The notes under the pieces: generated by a model
Database searches by the model: none
Told to the model about the DNA's origin: nothing
The model's input: only the letters and a program-made list of their open reading frames with translations
In this document: positions 43,301-52,851 of the stretch, one piece after another
How the letters are laid out: each line of letters starts with the position of its first letter
Position numbering within the stretch: the first letter of the stretch is position 1
Made by a program: the position numbers and the translations under genes
DNA from: UBA10329 sp964500205
GTDB taxonomy: Bacteria > Bacteroidota > Bacteroidia > UBA10329
Length of the DNA stretch: 64,000 nt
NCBI GenBank assembly: GCA_964500205.1
Contig: CAZCNS010000002.1
Location: 186,001 to 250,000 of the forward strand
Direction of reading: 5' to 3'

Positions 43301-44100
43301 GAATCACCACCTTGTCCAGGGTTGAGACCGGTTCCGTCTTGACCCACGCTGCCATTGTTTCCTTGACCTTGGCTGCCAAAGATCGAACCACTGGAACCCT
43401 TTGCCCCTCCGTTGCCCCCATTTCCACCTGCTGCCATTCCGCCAGACCACGAATTGCCTCCGGCTCCGCCAGCATTGTTATCGCCACCGGGAATGCCCTC
43501 ACATGAACTGCCGTTGGGGCAGAAATTATTACCGTCCTGTCCATCCCCTCCCGGGGCACCATTAGCTCCATCAACCCCGGCTGTACCGTTGAGTCCGTTA
43601 GAACCGCTACCTGCCGTGCTCTTGATCCTGTTGAGGGAGTAATTGGAGCAACCGTTGACATATACCCCGTACGTGGTCACACCGCTGCCAGCGGCATCCT
43701 CCACCACAATGGTCATATCATGAAGGTTGAAGTTGCTCACATTGACAGCCGATAGCGCAACCAAGCGTGCCGGATTCGGTTCCACGTTAGTATTAGTGCG
43801 TACAATGCGGGTAACAGTATTATTGCTCTTGATCCATGTGTTCGGGTCGAAACCACCCTCCATGGTCACGTTACTAATAATGTTGAGTGGCGCTGAGATG
43901 GTGTAGTTACCTGCAGCAAGGCGGATGTGATCCTGACCGGGCGCGATGGCTGCCAAAGCGCTGGTGAGGCTGGTGGGAGCCGCCTTGGTGCCGCTACCTG
44001 TGCCGTTGGGAGTCACATAAAAAATACTGCATTCCTGCCCCAGCAGAGAAAATGGGAGCAGCAATGACCACAAAGCGATATGAAATGCACGAGTCCTCAC
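40312..44100 (-). CDS. T9SS-exported beta-helix / Gly-rich / PKD surface protein (type B sorting domain)
   Basis: 1262 residues. After a signal peptide comes a DUF1565-like beta-helix start (IFYVTPNGTGSGTKAAPTSL, then LAAIAPGQDHIRLAAGNYTI). Residues ~165-465 are extremely Gly-rich, with collagen-like G-x-y runs (NGLNGTAGVDGANGAPGGDG) and GGGGGGG blocks. PKD and Ig-like modules follow (WDFGDPASGTSNA, FWQFGDGGVATEQ, WEWQFGDGAMSDQ). The end is a type B sorting domain (FIQTGFTPNGDGYNDKLEI, DRWGKRVWE). The start is a GTG; no ATG is available in frame before a stop. It lies 7 nt after a paralogue and is probably co-transcribed. Confidence 0.85.
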   Translation of the reverse strand: MRTRAFHIALWSLLLPFSLLGQECSIFYVTPNGTGSGTKAAPTSLTSALAAIAPGQDHIRLAAGNYTISAPLNIISNVTMEGGFDPNTWIKSNNTVTRIVRTNTNVEPNPARLVALSAVNVSNFNLHDMTIVVEDAAGSGVTTYGVYVNGCSNYSLNRIKSTAGSGSNGLNGTAGVDGANGAPGGDGQDGNNFCPNGSSCEGIPGGDNNAGGAGGNSWSGGMAAGGNGGNGGAKGSSGSIFGSQGQGNNGSVGQDGTGLNPGQGGDSGDRWRNTASGPCGIGCFISLLQDCGNGIPSFGSAGTNAVPPGENGENGVDGIATHDGNWFVPGDGEDGEDGEHGSGGGGGGGGGSYGERLANIFGQGSGAGGGGGGEGGQAGTGASGGLGGGGSFGFYITNNGTGGVLNDCVANSGFGGVGGTGGFPGGLGGQGGLGGWAGQLCSQGGQGGNGSKGGNGGFGGNGAAGVTQPIYEDPLGIPVVQTSLAANVEPNIFLQSTACTFSDIYNSTTSSGIIEWFYEGTTVPQNNLGQEATVQYTSLGQFDVTMVSNGVPYFLSNFMSVTIDGLPYLPTIQASDDTICPGDVVNFSATWPTNFPVLGYRWDFGDPASGTSNASSAAAPSHTYNEVGQYMITLQTESNCCGWSKPDTFYVEVMPVVTPQVFITATTTEICEGESITFGAIPVAGGDAPTYQWFLNGVQGGTGNSFTPAPLSNGDQVRVRMASSYPCPDQPTVDSETITVIVHPNPVVNCSNVTNSYLGANTGFNAQVSVGTAPFEFFWQFGDGGVATEQSPTHLYGGTGTYPVSVEVIDTFGCSVICEVPVEIILPPYVDAGFSYTLDMQCGSTTVQFTDTSTGNPVMWEWQFGDGAMSDQANPSYTYDGFGPFTVTLVASNGVFWDTIVMPNLINVRVIPQAGFVPSETEVCDSSSIRFYDNSDHAAFWEWDFGDPASGVQDNASTLQNPFHEFNTPGTYTVNLTVFSEDMCPSEADPVTITVHRSPIAGFYVDTVVVCTTLPIAFYDTSKFDVDITSWYYHFSDKDTLIDFMNQDEYLYAFDEPGWFLVTQYVTNDVTGCRDSALLVMEVRPHPVADYWSDDSQLFLPDTIMNFWNSSEFNIPDSSWWDFGNGYSLDNMPHGEGIFQDSGLFDVQLIVMNELGCADTIVKPFRVWEQETFFIQTGFTPNGDGYNDKLEIKQKGIVTWHMVIYDRWGKRVWETLDVNDFWDGTHIESGLPVQQGAYGYRIELTWYTGRFFSKMGTITVVR

Positions 44101-44107
44101 CTGACCA

Positions 44108-47100
44108 TCATCTGTTCACCATGAAAGACACAGCACCTTGCATTCCGTTGCCTCGGATGCGCAAATGATAAATACCCTCCACGAGGCTGCGAACCGGCAC
44201 ACTGACCCTACCCACACCCGCCTCCAACATATCGGCCGTGCCAAGTATTGTTCGTCCGAGTGCGTCCACCACCATCAATTCAAGATTCGAGAGGTCACCT
44301 TCTCCCAACTCAATGAACAGCAGGTCGGAGACAGGGTTGGGATAAACCCTGACCTGAGTGCCCTCAGCATCAATGATACCGACATTCACACGGGTGATGT
44401 TCGCTATCTGATCGGTGCAGCCAAAGGCATTACTCACCGTGAGCGTGACGTTGTACACCGAATTGTTTGTGAAGACGTGCAGCGGATTCTGCAAATTACT
44501 GGTATTGTTCGCACCGGATGCCGGATCGCCAAAATTCCAAAGCCAGCTATCAGTGAAAAGTGAATTGTCCGCGAACTGCACCGTATCGCTCCCCGTCTCC
44601 GGGTTCAGCACGAACATCTGAAAATTGGCCACAGGTGTCGGGTAGACCACGATCTGATTACTCACCTGAACGGAGTCATTGCCCGTTCCAGCGTACGCCC
44701 ACATGGTCACGTTGTAGGTGCCGGCAGCGTTGTAGGTATGCGTGGGAGAAAAAGTGTTGGAACCATGGCCGTCACCGAAATCCCAAAAGTAAGCGACCCC
44801 ATTTACGCTCAAATTGGTGAAGCCAACCTCTAAAGGTGCACAGCCGATGACCTGATCAGCTGCGAAATCAGCAGAGAGGGTCGGAGATATGATCATGGAG
44901 GTCTGGCAGGTGACCGCACAACCGAGTGAATCGCGCACCTCCAAAGTAGCAGTATAATTCCCTGGATTCTGATATATATGAGCCACGGTCTGTCCGGTTC
45001 CGAAAGTACCGTCACCGAACGACCACATATAAACGTAGGGTGAGAGCCCACCACTCATCACCTCGGCCTCGAAAAACGTGGGAAGACTCGACATGAAGGA
45101 GTCAGCGGAACAGGTAATGACAAGCGGATCGACCACATTGACCTGAATGCCGTTAGATAGGGCAGTCTCACCGGTGGCACATCCAAGTGCCGATGTGACG
45201 AGCAAGGTGACCTCATCACCGTCTTGCAATGCAGCCGTGGTGAATACCGGGGAATTGGTGCCGGCAGGCGTGCCATTGATCTGCCATTGATAAGTAGGGC
45301 CGATACCCAGGTTCTGCCCTGCCGCTGTGAAAGTGGCCTCGTTCAGCTCGCACACGGTGTTGGTAGAATCCGCAAAATCAGACTGGATGGAAATAGCTGG
45401 CAGAATGATGGAATCGACTGTAAGGACTATGGTGTCTGTGAATGAACGTCCGCAACACTCCGTCTCGGTGAACAGGGTAAGCTGATAAACCCCAGCGGTA
45501 TCAAAGGAGATGTCACTCAGATTGAAAAAGTTTGGGCCATCATACACGACCGTGTCCTGAGCGGTGGTAAGCGTCCAGATGTAATTATCTGCGGACTCCG
45601 AACTGGCAAAGCTGGCAACGTCACCAGCGCAGAGTTCGAGTGCTCCGTGCTGAATGGTAGGAGAAAGCGGGGGCACCACGGCATGGATATCCACGAAATC
45701 CGTGTAAGTGAATGCGATTCCATTAACTACAAGAGTGAAGGTCTTGAAACCAGGGGTTGAGAAGCTGGCCACAGCCGTCTGCCCTTGGGTTGTGTTGGGT
45801 GTTGACCCTGCCCCGAAGAACCATTGAATGGTTCCCGTAGCATTGGTCGAAAAAGTGACTGGGGCATTGGTGCATCCACCGAACTCAACGTTGACGAGTG
45901 GTTGCGAAAGACCATAAATATTCTGCTGCACCATCGGAACACCACCGGGGTGCTCATAGAGCTCTTCGGCAATGCCATCAGAACCCTTACCGCCAATGCC
46001 ACCGTTACCACCCTGACCTCCGTTGCCACCGGGTGCACCAGCTCCGATATTACAGTTCTGAGCCCAGTTGATGCCTGGGGCGCCCTCACCTCCGAGCCCC
46101 CCGTTTCCACCTACTCCGCCAGTGCCCCCAATGCCGGGCAGGCCAGCCTCAAGGATGCAATCTTTCATGCTACCATTGTTGCCATTGTCCCACACGAAGA
46201 CCGCAAAAGAGCTACCTGCGCCCTGACCTCCCGACCCACCTGTTCCGCCTTGTCCACCTTCTCCACCCCCACTGCCACCTGCACCCGTGCCATTAGTATT
46301 TGGTGGAATGGTGTCGGGAAGAGGAATGAACGGAATCGGTGGTGGAGCGAACCAGAAAACGCCCCCGAGAGAGCCTCCGCCACCGCCACCGCCACCACCG
46401 GAACCATTGGCCCCGACCGTGCCTTGGGTACCATTGCCCGGTGTGAAAAATCCTCCAGCGAACCCAGAGCTTCCCTGCACTCCTGGGAAACCCGACACAC
46501 CGTCACCTCCGTTCTCACCGGGCGTTCCATTATTAGTAGCTGGGTTTGCGCTGCACCCAAAGGCAGGCAGAATATCAACCTCGTTACCTTGACCACCCGG
46601 CCCACCATTGCCTCCAGCCGTGCCGACACCATTAAGGCCCGGCTCGCCAGCAAAAGCAGCTGCGGGATTGTAAGTGCCACGGTCTCCACCCTTCCCACCG
46701 ACACCACCGGCATTACTTCCGGGGAAGCTACCCGCACCAGGCGCACCTCCGAGGTTATTGCCCCCGCCCCAGCTCTCATATCCGGGCTGACCGGGCTGAC
46801 CGGGTGCACCTACAAGTCCAGGTAGACCGGGCTGGCCTGGTTGACCGTTGCCCCCGTTACCACCAATGATACGGCATCGCACAAGGTCATAGTTCGAACA
46901 ATTGCTGAGGTAAACCGCGTACGTGGATATTCCCTGTCCCGGGGCGTTGGCCGTCCGTATGGTCATGTCCTGAAGACGGAAATTCGTCCTGCCCACGCAG
47001 CTGACCGCGATAAGCCGAGGCGGGCCGGTCTGTGGGTTTGTGGCATCACGGAAGAGCGTGGTGACCGCTCCATTATCCTTTATCCATTGTGCATTGAAAC

Positions 47101-47428
47101 CCCCGATTATGTCTACATTGCTAGGAACATTCAAAGTCGATGTGAGCACGTAAGTACCTCCTCGCAAGTAAAGTTTATCATATTGGGGCCCAACCATGCC
47201 TATCGCAGTCAACAGGTCTACTGGGTCATCAGGTGTGCCGGCCGCGGCAGGTGTGCCAGTGACGGCCACATAGAGAACATTGGAGAAATCAGAACTACCA
47301 AGACCACCACAAGTCTGCGAGGCGGCATGATTCGTCCAAAGGCTAAAAAGGCCAATGACCAACAATAATCTGAGAATGTTTCCTGAAGAACTCACTTTGG
47401 AAAAAGCACGGTATTGATGGTGAGACAT
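44108..47428 (-). CDS. T9SS-exported beta-helix / Gly-rich / PKD surface protein (type A sorting domain)
   Basis: About 1106 residues, the paralogue of the next gene. It shares the beta-helix start (KLYLRGGTYVLTSTLNVPSN, VDIIGGFNAQWIKDNGAVTT), then a Gly-rich region (~195-480) with collagen-like QPGQPGLPGLVGAPGQPGQP, then PKD modules (WSFGDGTFGTGQ, WDFGDGHGSNT). It ends in a type A sorting domain (VRVYPNPVSDLLFIELGEG, SLVEGIYHLRIRG), unlike its neighbour. The ATG at 47428 is preferred; 47461 is a TTG. It is the first gene of the pair. Confidence 0.85.
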   Translation of the reverse strand: MSHHQYRAFSKVSSSGNILRLLLVIGLFSLWTNHAASQTCGGLGSSDFSNVLYVAVTGTPAAAGTPDDPVDLLTAIGMVGPQYDKLYLRGGTYVLTSTLNVPSNVDIIGGFNAQWIKDNGAVTTLFRDATNPQTGPPRLIAVSCVGRTNFRLQDMTIRTANAPGQGISTYAVYLSNCSNYDLVRCRIIGGNGGNGQPGQPGLPGLVGAPGQPGQPGYESWGGGNNLGGAPGAGSFPGSNAGGVGGKGGDRGTYNPAAAFAGEPGLNGVGTAGGNGGPGGQGNEVDILPAFGCSANPATNNGTPGENGGDGVSGFPGVQGSSGFAGGFFTPGNGTQGTVGANGSGGGGGGGGGSLGGVFWFAPPPIPFIPLPDTIPPNTNGTGAGGSGGGEGGQGGTGGSGGQGAGSSFAVFVWDNGNNGSMKDCILEAGLPGIGGTGGVGGNGGLGGEGAPGINWAQNCNIGAGAPGGNGGQGGNGGIGGKGSDGIAEELYEHPGGVPMVQQNIYGLSQPLVNVEFGGCTNAPVTFSTNATGTIQWFFGAGSTPNTTQGQTAVASFSTPGFKTFTLVVNGIAFTYTDFVDIHAVVPPLSPTIQHGALELCAGDVASFASSESADNYIWTLTTAQDTVVYDGPNFFNLSDISFDTAGVYQLTLFTETECCGRSFTDTIVLTVDSIILPAISIQSDFADSTNTVCELNEATFTAAGQNLGIGPTYQWQINGTPAGTNSPVFTTAALQDGDEVTLLVTSALGCATGETALSNGIQVNVVDPLVITCSADSFMSSLPTFFEAEVMSGGLSPYVYMWSFGDGTFGTGQTVAHIYQNPGNYTATLEVRDSLGCAVTCQTSMIISPTLSADFAADQVIGCAPLEVGFTNLSVNGVAYFWDFGDGHGSNTFSPTHTYNAAGTYNVTMWAYAGTGNDSVQVSNQIVVYPTPVANFQMFVLNPETGSDTVQFADNSLFTDSWLWNFGDPASGANNTSNLQNPLHVFTNNSVYNVTLTVSNAFGCTDQIANITRVNVGIIDAEGTQVRVYPNPVSDLLFIELGEGDLSNLELMVVDALGRTILGTADMLEAGVGRVSVPVRSLVEGIYHLRIRGNGMQGAVSFMVNR

Positions 47429-47541
47429 TTGTGATTCACGCGAACATCGCAAAACTCTCAACGGCTTCTCTTGAAACGATTGGCGTGCGTCTCGGTTGCC
47501 GCTTCAGTCACTTGAATACATCTCATGGGCGACATCCGGCC

Positions 47542-48006
47542 TTATTGGGCCTGACGGAGAATCTGGTCTGCCGATGCAATCCAAGCATTCGGGCCACCAG
47601 CCACGTATCCCGTGCTGCCGAGCTTACCAAAGTTCACATTCGTGCCATCCTTGGTGGCATTGACAAACCAGATGGTAGGGTATCCACGTACTTGAAACAT
47701 CTGCTGCAATTCGCTATTCTGCTGCTGAATCTCAGGTGCGAGGGCAGTTCTGCGAGGAAAGTCAAGCTCTACCAGAACAACATTGGCTTTCGCCCATTTT
47801 TGAAATTCCGGTTGCTCAAACACCTCTGCCTGCAATCGCTTGCACCAGCCACACCAATCGCTACCGGTGAAAAACAGAAGCAGTGGCTTGTTCTCCTTGA
47901 TAGAGACATCAACCGAGGTCATCACATCACTGCTCCACACAAGCCCTGACTGAGCGTTGGCGGTGAGCATGAAGAGGCAGAGAATGGAGGTAAGGAGGTA
48001 ACCCAT
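47542..48006 (-). CDS. Exported thioredoxin-like protein (WCGWC)
   Basis: 154 residues with a signal peptide (MGYLLTSILCLFMLTANAQS). KPLLLFFTGSDWCGWCKRLQ carries a CGWC active site, and the cis-Pro loop is VRGYPTIWFVNATK. This is the DsbD-gamma-like or thioredoxin_7 type found in the Bacteroidota periplasm. It lies upstream of and divergent from porZ, and upstream of the Gly-rich surface protein pair on the same strand, 113 nt away. Confidence 0.88.
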   Translation of the reverse strand: MGYLLTSILCLFMLTANAQSGLVWSSDVMTSVDVSIKENKPLLLFFTGSDWCGWCKRLQAEVFEQPEFQKWAKANVVLVELDFPRRTALAPEIQQQNSELQQMFQVRGYPTIWFVNATKDGTNVNFGKLGSTGYVAGGPNAWIASADQILRQAQ

Positions 48007-48149
48007 TTTGTTCGTTTCGTTAGACCGGGCTAAATTACAGATACCGTGCCTAACCCTGCTGACAAATGATTTTCATCAAGTAACCCTCGGATCTGTGATT
48101 GACAGAAACCATTTCTTTCCTTTTTCCTGGGCAATAATTCACTGTGCTT

Positions 48150-48178
48150 TTGCGTTAGTGACCGCCTAAGTACTTTTA
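48150..48178 (+). promoter_or_regulatory. Promoter of porZ
   Basis: TTG (48150-48152), an 18-nt spacer and TACTTTTA (48171-48178) fit the Bacteroidota consensus with one mismatch. The ATG follows 24 nt later. Confidence 0.65.
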
Positions 48179-48202
48179 CCCCTCGCCCCAGCGAACCAAA
48201 AG

Positions 48203-50512
48203 ATGTCAAAGACGCTGTTTCCCTTTCTCTTACTATTGTCCCTTAACATCCCGCTGAATGCGCAGATAGCCGTGGGCCAGTGGCGCGACCACCTTCCTTA
48301 CCAGAATGGTCTGATGGTTGCCGATGCTGGTGATCTCATCTACTATGCAGGGGAGGATGGTCTGATCAGCTACCACAAGACGGATGGTGAAATTGAGCGC
48401 CTAAGCAAAGTGGAGGGCATGTCAGACATCAGCTATGCGGCCATAGCCTACAGTGAGTCCAACAAAACCTTGGTGGTGGCATACAAGAACACCAACCTTG
48501 ACTTGATTCAGAACGGCAGGATCATCAATATCCCCGATATCCGAGACCGACCTATACTTGGGAACAAGACCATCAACAACATCCACATAGACGGTGACCG
48601 GGCTTACCTCGCATGCGGTTTCGGAATAGTGGTAGTGGATATTGTTCGCAACGAGATACGCGAGACCTATTTCATTGGTGACCAAGGTACTGCCATCAAT
48701 GTGATTGACATATCGAGTTCTCCCACCCAGCTTTTCGCCTGCACGGAGAACGGTGTGATGTGGGCACCGAAGACAGGGGTGAACCTACTTGATTTCGCCA
48801 ATTGGAATCGATTTGAGGACCTTCCAACGGGACGTTACAACGCCACAACTTTTTTTGACGGAAGGCTGTACGTCAACCTCACGGATACTCCCCGCGACAC
48901 GCTCTATTATCGGCACAACTCGGAATGGCGGTACCTCGACACTACCTACGGAGACCAACTGAGACGTTTGGAAAGTGCGGATGACAGGCTACTTCTTATC
49001 AGAACAGGCAGCACCATTGAGTATGACCAGTCGCTTCAGAGGCTCAGACTGGTCGCGGAATACCTGCCAGGACTCTGGGGACTGCCAAATCATGCAACCT
49101 ACGATTTCAACGGTAACCTTTGGATCGCGGACCGTGTGCACGGACTGATTCGTTACGGACAGGATTTCTCTGTGGGCAGGGTGCTTGTGAACGGTCCAAG
49201 CTCTACCTCGTCCTTCAACATCAGTGTCTGGGACAATCGATGTTACGTAGCCTCAGGAGGCATCACCGTGACGCTGGAGAATCGTTTCGACCCGAACGGA
49301 TACTTCTCTTTCAAGGACGACCAATGGAACACGGTCAATGCATATTCAGACCCGGCAACCTCTCAGATGCGGGATTACGTGCGGGTGATTACAGACCCGT
49401 TTGACAGCCGGAGGGTCTATGCCGCCACGTGGGGATGGGGGCTGCTGGAATACTTTGATGACAAACTGGTTGCGACCTACGATACTACTAATAGCAGCTT
49501 GCGACCCGTTTCAAGTTTTCCCGACAGGCTCCGTGTATCAGGTCTGGCCGTGGACCGCAATCAGACGCTCTGGGTCTCAGGTTCAGAATCGGGCGATCTG
49601 CTTTTCGCCAAAGACAAGGATGGTGGATGGCATAGTTTCAACTTCAACGTTATTGGCAATATCACGCTGAGCGATATCGCCATCGATAATTTCGGGCAGA
49701 AATGGATCGTGCTGCCGAGAGGTGCCGGGCTATTGGTCTTTAACGACAACAACACCCTCGCCAACAAGACAGACGATCAGGCTAAGCGGCTCACAGCAAG
49801 CATCGGAAACGGCAATCTGGCCAGCAGCACCACCACCTGCGTGGCTGCAGACCTGAACGGGCAGGTATGGGTTGGAACTGACAACGGCATTTCGGTTTTC
49901 TATTCACCACAAAGCGTGTTCAGTGGCAACAACTTCGACTCTCAGCGCATTTTGGTAGAGCAGGACGGCTATGTGCAGTATCTGCTTGACAACGAGCGGG
50001 TCACGACCATTCAGGTGGACGGGGCCAACCGCAAATGGATCGGCACTGAGGGTGCGGGCGTATTCCTGATGTCAGCTGATGGAACGGAGGAGATCCTTCA
50101 TTTCACCATGTCCAACAGTCCGCTTTTCAGTAATAATATCACCGCCATCGGCATCAACCATTTGAGCGGTGAGGTTTTCATCGGCACGGACAAGGGAATG
50201 CTATCGTACCGAGGCACTGCCACCTATGGTGAGCCCGAGATGACCAAGGATAAGGTCTATGCCTTCCCCAACCCCGTACGACACGACTACAACGGTCCCA
50301 TCACAGTGAAAGGTCTGGTGCGCGATGCAGACGTGAAGATCACCGACACGGCTGGGCGTACCGTTTTCACCACCAGAGCCAATGGCGGTCAGGCCATCTG
50401 GGACGGTTACAGCATCGGAGGAGGAAAGGCGCAGACCGGTGTGTACATGGTTTTCGCCTCGGATGAAGAGGGCAGTGAGACCTTCGTGACCAAAATACTT
50501 TTCATCCGTTGA
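48203..50512 (+). CDS. porZ: Type IX secretion system protein PorZ
   Basis: 769 residues with a signal peptide (MSKTLFPFLLLLSLNIPLNA). Two beta-propellers of the two-component-regulator propeller type follow (VGQWRDHLPYQNGLMVADAG, WDNRCYVASGGITVTLENRF, NGQVWVGTDNGISVFYSPQS). The C-terminal domain resembles a type A sorting domain (KVYAFPNPVRHDYNGPITVK, then GVYMVFASDEEGSETFVTKI). PorZ sits on the cell surface in the attachment complex that delivers anionic lipopolysaccharide to T9SS cargo. recO follows after 4 nt, a linkage typical for porZ. This fits the many T9SS cargo genes in the window. Confidence 0.88.
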   Translation: MSKTLFPFLLLLSLNIPLNAQIAVGQWRDHLPYQNGLMVADAGDLIYYAGEDGLISYHKTDGEIERLSKVEGMSDISYAAIAYSESNKTLVVAYKNTNLDLIQNGRIINIPDIRDRPILGNKTINNIHIDGDRAYLACGFGIVVVDIVRNEIRETYFIGDQGTAINVIDISSSPTQLFACTENGVMWAPKTGVNLLDFANWNRFEDLPTGRYNATTFFDGRLYVNLTDTPRDTLYYRHNSEWRYLDTTYGDQLRRLESADDRLLLIRTGSTIEYDQSLQRLRLVAEYLPGLWGLPNHATYDFNGNLWIADRVHGLIRYGQDFSVGRVLVNGPSSTSSFNISVWDNRCYVASGGITVTLENRFDPNGYFSFKDDQWNTVNAYSDPATSQMRDYVRVITDPFDSRRVYAATWGWGLLEYFDDKLVATYDTTNSSLRPVSSFPDRLRVSGLAVDRNQTLWVSGSESGDLLFAKDKDGGWHSFNFNVIGNITLSDIAIDNFGQKWIVLPRGAGLLVFNDNNTLANKTDDQAKRLTASIGNGNLASSTTTCVAADLNGQVWVGTDNGISVFYSPQSVFSGNNFDSQRILVEQDGYVQYLLDNERVTTIQVDGANRKWIGTEGAGVFLMSADGTEEILHFTMSNSPLFSNNITAIGINHLSGEVFIGTDKGMLSYRGTATYGEPEMTKDKVYAFPNPVRHDYNGPITVKGLVRDADVKITDTAGRTVFTTRANGGQAIWDGYSIGGGKAQTGVYMVFASDEEGSETFVTKILFIR

Positions 50513-50516
50513 CCTG

Positions 50517-51242
50517 ATGCTGGTCAACTCGCGCGGCATCGTTCTGAGCACCATCCGGTATTCGGACAGTAGCATCATAGCACGCATCTACACCGAGGTG
50601 GCCGGGCTCCGCCCGTTCATGGTGCGGGTGGGAAAAGGCCGTGGGGCCATTGGCAAGGTCTCCACGCTACAACCGCTCTCCCCAGTGGCCATATCTTTCG
50701 ACCCTGAACAACGGCAGGGTATGCGTACACCTCGCTCACTTGAACGCGACAGAACGCTCGTGCGGATACCTTTCGATGCGCTCCGGTCATCCATGGCCAT
50801 CTTCATGGCCGAGGTGTTGAGCCGCTCTTTGCAGGACGATCTTCAAGATGCGCGCCTTTTCCAGCTTATCAATGACACTGTGACCCTGCTCGATAGTGAG
50901 GGGGAACATTTCACAGACCTACACCTCGCCTTCCTCATGGAGTTGACCCGGTTTCTCGGATGCCACCCACAGGTGGACACAGAGTGCGCCATGCCTTACT
51001 TCGACCTGCGCGAGGGCGAACACTGCACCATGCTGCCACTGCATCCCGAGCACATCTCGGACAATGTGCTCCAGAACTTCATAGCGCTGGCAGGCACTGC
51101 CTTGAATGACCACCAACGGCTGCGGTTGAACAACACCGACCGCAGGCTGCTGCTCCGAACCATGATAACCTACCTGCGTCTTCATGTGGACGGCATGCAA
51201 GAGATCCGCTCGCATAGCGTCCTTGAGGAAGTAATGAGCTGA
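50517..51242 (+). CDS. recO: DNA repair protein RecO
   Basis: 241 residues with the N-terminal OB fold (MLVNSRGIVLSTIRYSDSSI, then RIYTEVAGLRPFMVRVGKGR) and a helical C-terminal part. RecO helps load RecA onto SSB-coated DNA. The zinc-finger cysteines of some homologues are missing, which is common in this phylum. It begins 4 nt after porZ and is followed by a glycosyltransferase gene after 13 nt, so the three probably share a transcript. Confidence 0.92.
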   Translation: MLVNSRGIVLSTIRYSDSSIIARIYTEVAGLRPFMVRVGKGRGAIGKVSTLQPLSPVAISFDPEQRQGMRTPRSLERDRTLVRIPFDALRSSMAIFMAEVLSRSLQDDLQDARLFQLINDTVTLLDSEGEHFTDLHLAFLMELTRFLGCHPQVDTECAMPYFDLREGEHCTMLPLHPEHISDNVLQNFIALAGTALNDHQRLRLNNTDRRLLLRTMITYLRLHVDGMQEIRSHSVLEEVMS

Positions 51243-51255
51243 ATTTTTACTGACC

Positions 51256-52851
51256 ATGCCCACTTCACTTTTCATCGCTATTCATGATATCGGGGCAGAG
51301 AGGGCCACAGGCTTTTGGCTTGCCATGGCACTGATGGCTGTCTCTCTACTACTTTTTCACCGAGGCCAGATAAAACCTTCACTTTTCCTGATGGTGGCAT
51401 CGGCATTCACCATCGGCCTTTTCATGGCCATGCTCGACCCTTTCTTATGGATGTGGGATGAGATGTATCATGCTCTGGTTGCAAAGCACATGCTCTATGA
51501 CCCGTTGAAACCCACGCTTTACCAAACGCCTGTTCTTTGGTACGACTACCGAAACTGGACCTTCAACCATATCTGGTTGCACAAGCAGCCGCTATTCTTG
51601 TGGCAAATAGCACTGAGCATCAAAATTTTCGGGGCGAATGAACTCGCGGTGAGGCTGCCAAGTGTCGTGATGCACGCCCTGCTGCCGCTAATGATTTACC
51701 GAATAGGTCGCTTAACAGTGAGCAGTGCGGCAGGGTTCTACGCGGCCATGTTGTTCTCCTTTGCTAACTACCCGTTGGAACTTGTGGCAGGCCTCCATGC
51801 CACTGACCACAACGACATCGCGTTCCTTTTCTACACCTGTGCCAGCCTCTGGGCATGGGCGGAACACCACCGGTCGGGCAGTTGGAAGTGGGCACTCCTT
51901 GTCGGGTTGTTCGCAGGATGTGCCATTCTTGTCAAATGGCTGGCGGGCCTGCTGGTATTCGGCATTTGGGGACTCGCATCCATGGTCACCTCAGAGGGAA
52001 TGAGGGATTTCCTCGACAAATTGAAATTCATGGTGGGGGCGTTCCTGCTTTGCTTGGCGGTCGCGATACCTTGGCAGTTGCACATCCACAATGCGTTCCC
52101 TTTGGAGTCAGGCTACGAACTGGAGATGATGCACCATCATTTCTCTGATGTGGTGGAGGGCCACGGTGGGGATTTCTCTTACCATTTTGACAAGGGGCTG
52201 AAAAAGATTTACGGGTCAGGCGACCTGATGGCCTTGGTGCTCGCTTTTGGTCTGCTGCTTTTCGCCTTGAGGACCTGGGACAGAGGCCATAGATATGGTC
52301 TACTCGCAGGCGTGGTCGTGGTCTATGGCTTTTACTCGCTGGCCGCCACTAAGATGACTGCGTTCACCCTAATCGCGTCTCCTGTGCTGTTCATCGGGTT
52401 AGGGACACTTTCAGAGTCTATTCTCGGTGTATTGAAAAGATGGGTATCGAGCACTTTGAGACCATTGGTGGCATCGGTCGCTGTGGGTTATGCCTGTGTG
52501 GCCTTCCTCGACCCCGCTGGCATCTCACGCAATCACGGAGATCATCTGCATCACGAATTCAACGGTTTTCAGAACAAGCGGGTCTCAGGCAAGCGCATGG
52601 GGCATTTTCTCAAAAAGAATCTGGAGGAAAGACACATCATCTTCAACACGGGTATAGATCACGGGTCAGAGATACAGGTGATGTTCTACTCTAATCATAT
52701 CGCCTACGGGATACCGCCCAGCATGGAGGATTTGAAAATGATCCGCGAGAAATTCCCCCATCTGCCCATAGCAGTGATACAATTTCACCACCCGCTGCCC
52801 GAACACATCCTGAACGACCCCGGGCTGAAGCTGATTCCTTTCGATTATTAA
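51256..52851 (+). CDS. GT-C family (ArnT/PMT-like, GT39) membrane glycosyltransferase
   Basis: 531 residues with about ten membrane segments. The first periplasmic loop has the catalytic-type acidic motif in MLDPFLWMWDEMYHALVAKH, and HDLN-like residues follow (ELVAGLHATDHNDIAFLFYT). Such enzymes move a sugar from a polyprenyl-phosphate donor to lipid A, protein or glycans. The acceptor cannot be told. The last 4 nt overlap the convergent LPG-synthase-like gene (52848-52851). Confidence 0.82.
   Translation: MPTSLFIAIHDIGAERATGFWLAMALMAVSLLLFHRGQIKPSLFLMVASAFTIGLFMAMLDPFLWMWDEMYHALVAKHMLYDPLKPTLYQTPVLWYDYRNWTFNHIWLHKQPLFLWQIALSIKIFGANELAVRLPSVVMHALLPLMIYRIGRLTVSSAAGFYAAMLFSFANYPLELVAGLHATDHNDIAFLFYTCASLWAWAEHHRSGSWKWALLVGLFAGCAILVKWLAGLLVFGIWGLASMVTSEGMRDFLDKLKFMVGAFLLCLAVAIPWQLHIHNAFPLESGYELEMMHHHFSDVVEGHGGDFSYHFDKGLKKIYGSGDLMALVLAFGLLLFALRTWDRGHRYGLLAGVVVVYGFYSLAATKMTAFTLIASPVLFIGLGTLSESILGVLKRWVSSTLRPLVASVAVGYACVAFLDPAGISRNHGDHLHHEFNGFQNKRVSGKRMGHFLKKNLEERHIIFNTGIDHGSEIQVMFYSNHIAYGIPPSMEDLKMIREKFPHLPIAVIQFHHPLPEHILNDPGLKLIPFDY

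Noticed and set aside
45824..46825. 333-codon ORF on the plus strand opposite the Gly-rich region
   Set aside because: Complement of Gly-rich codons gives Thr/Pro/Ser-rich text; an artefact of composition.
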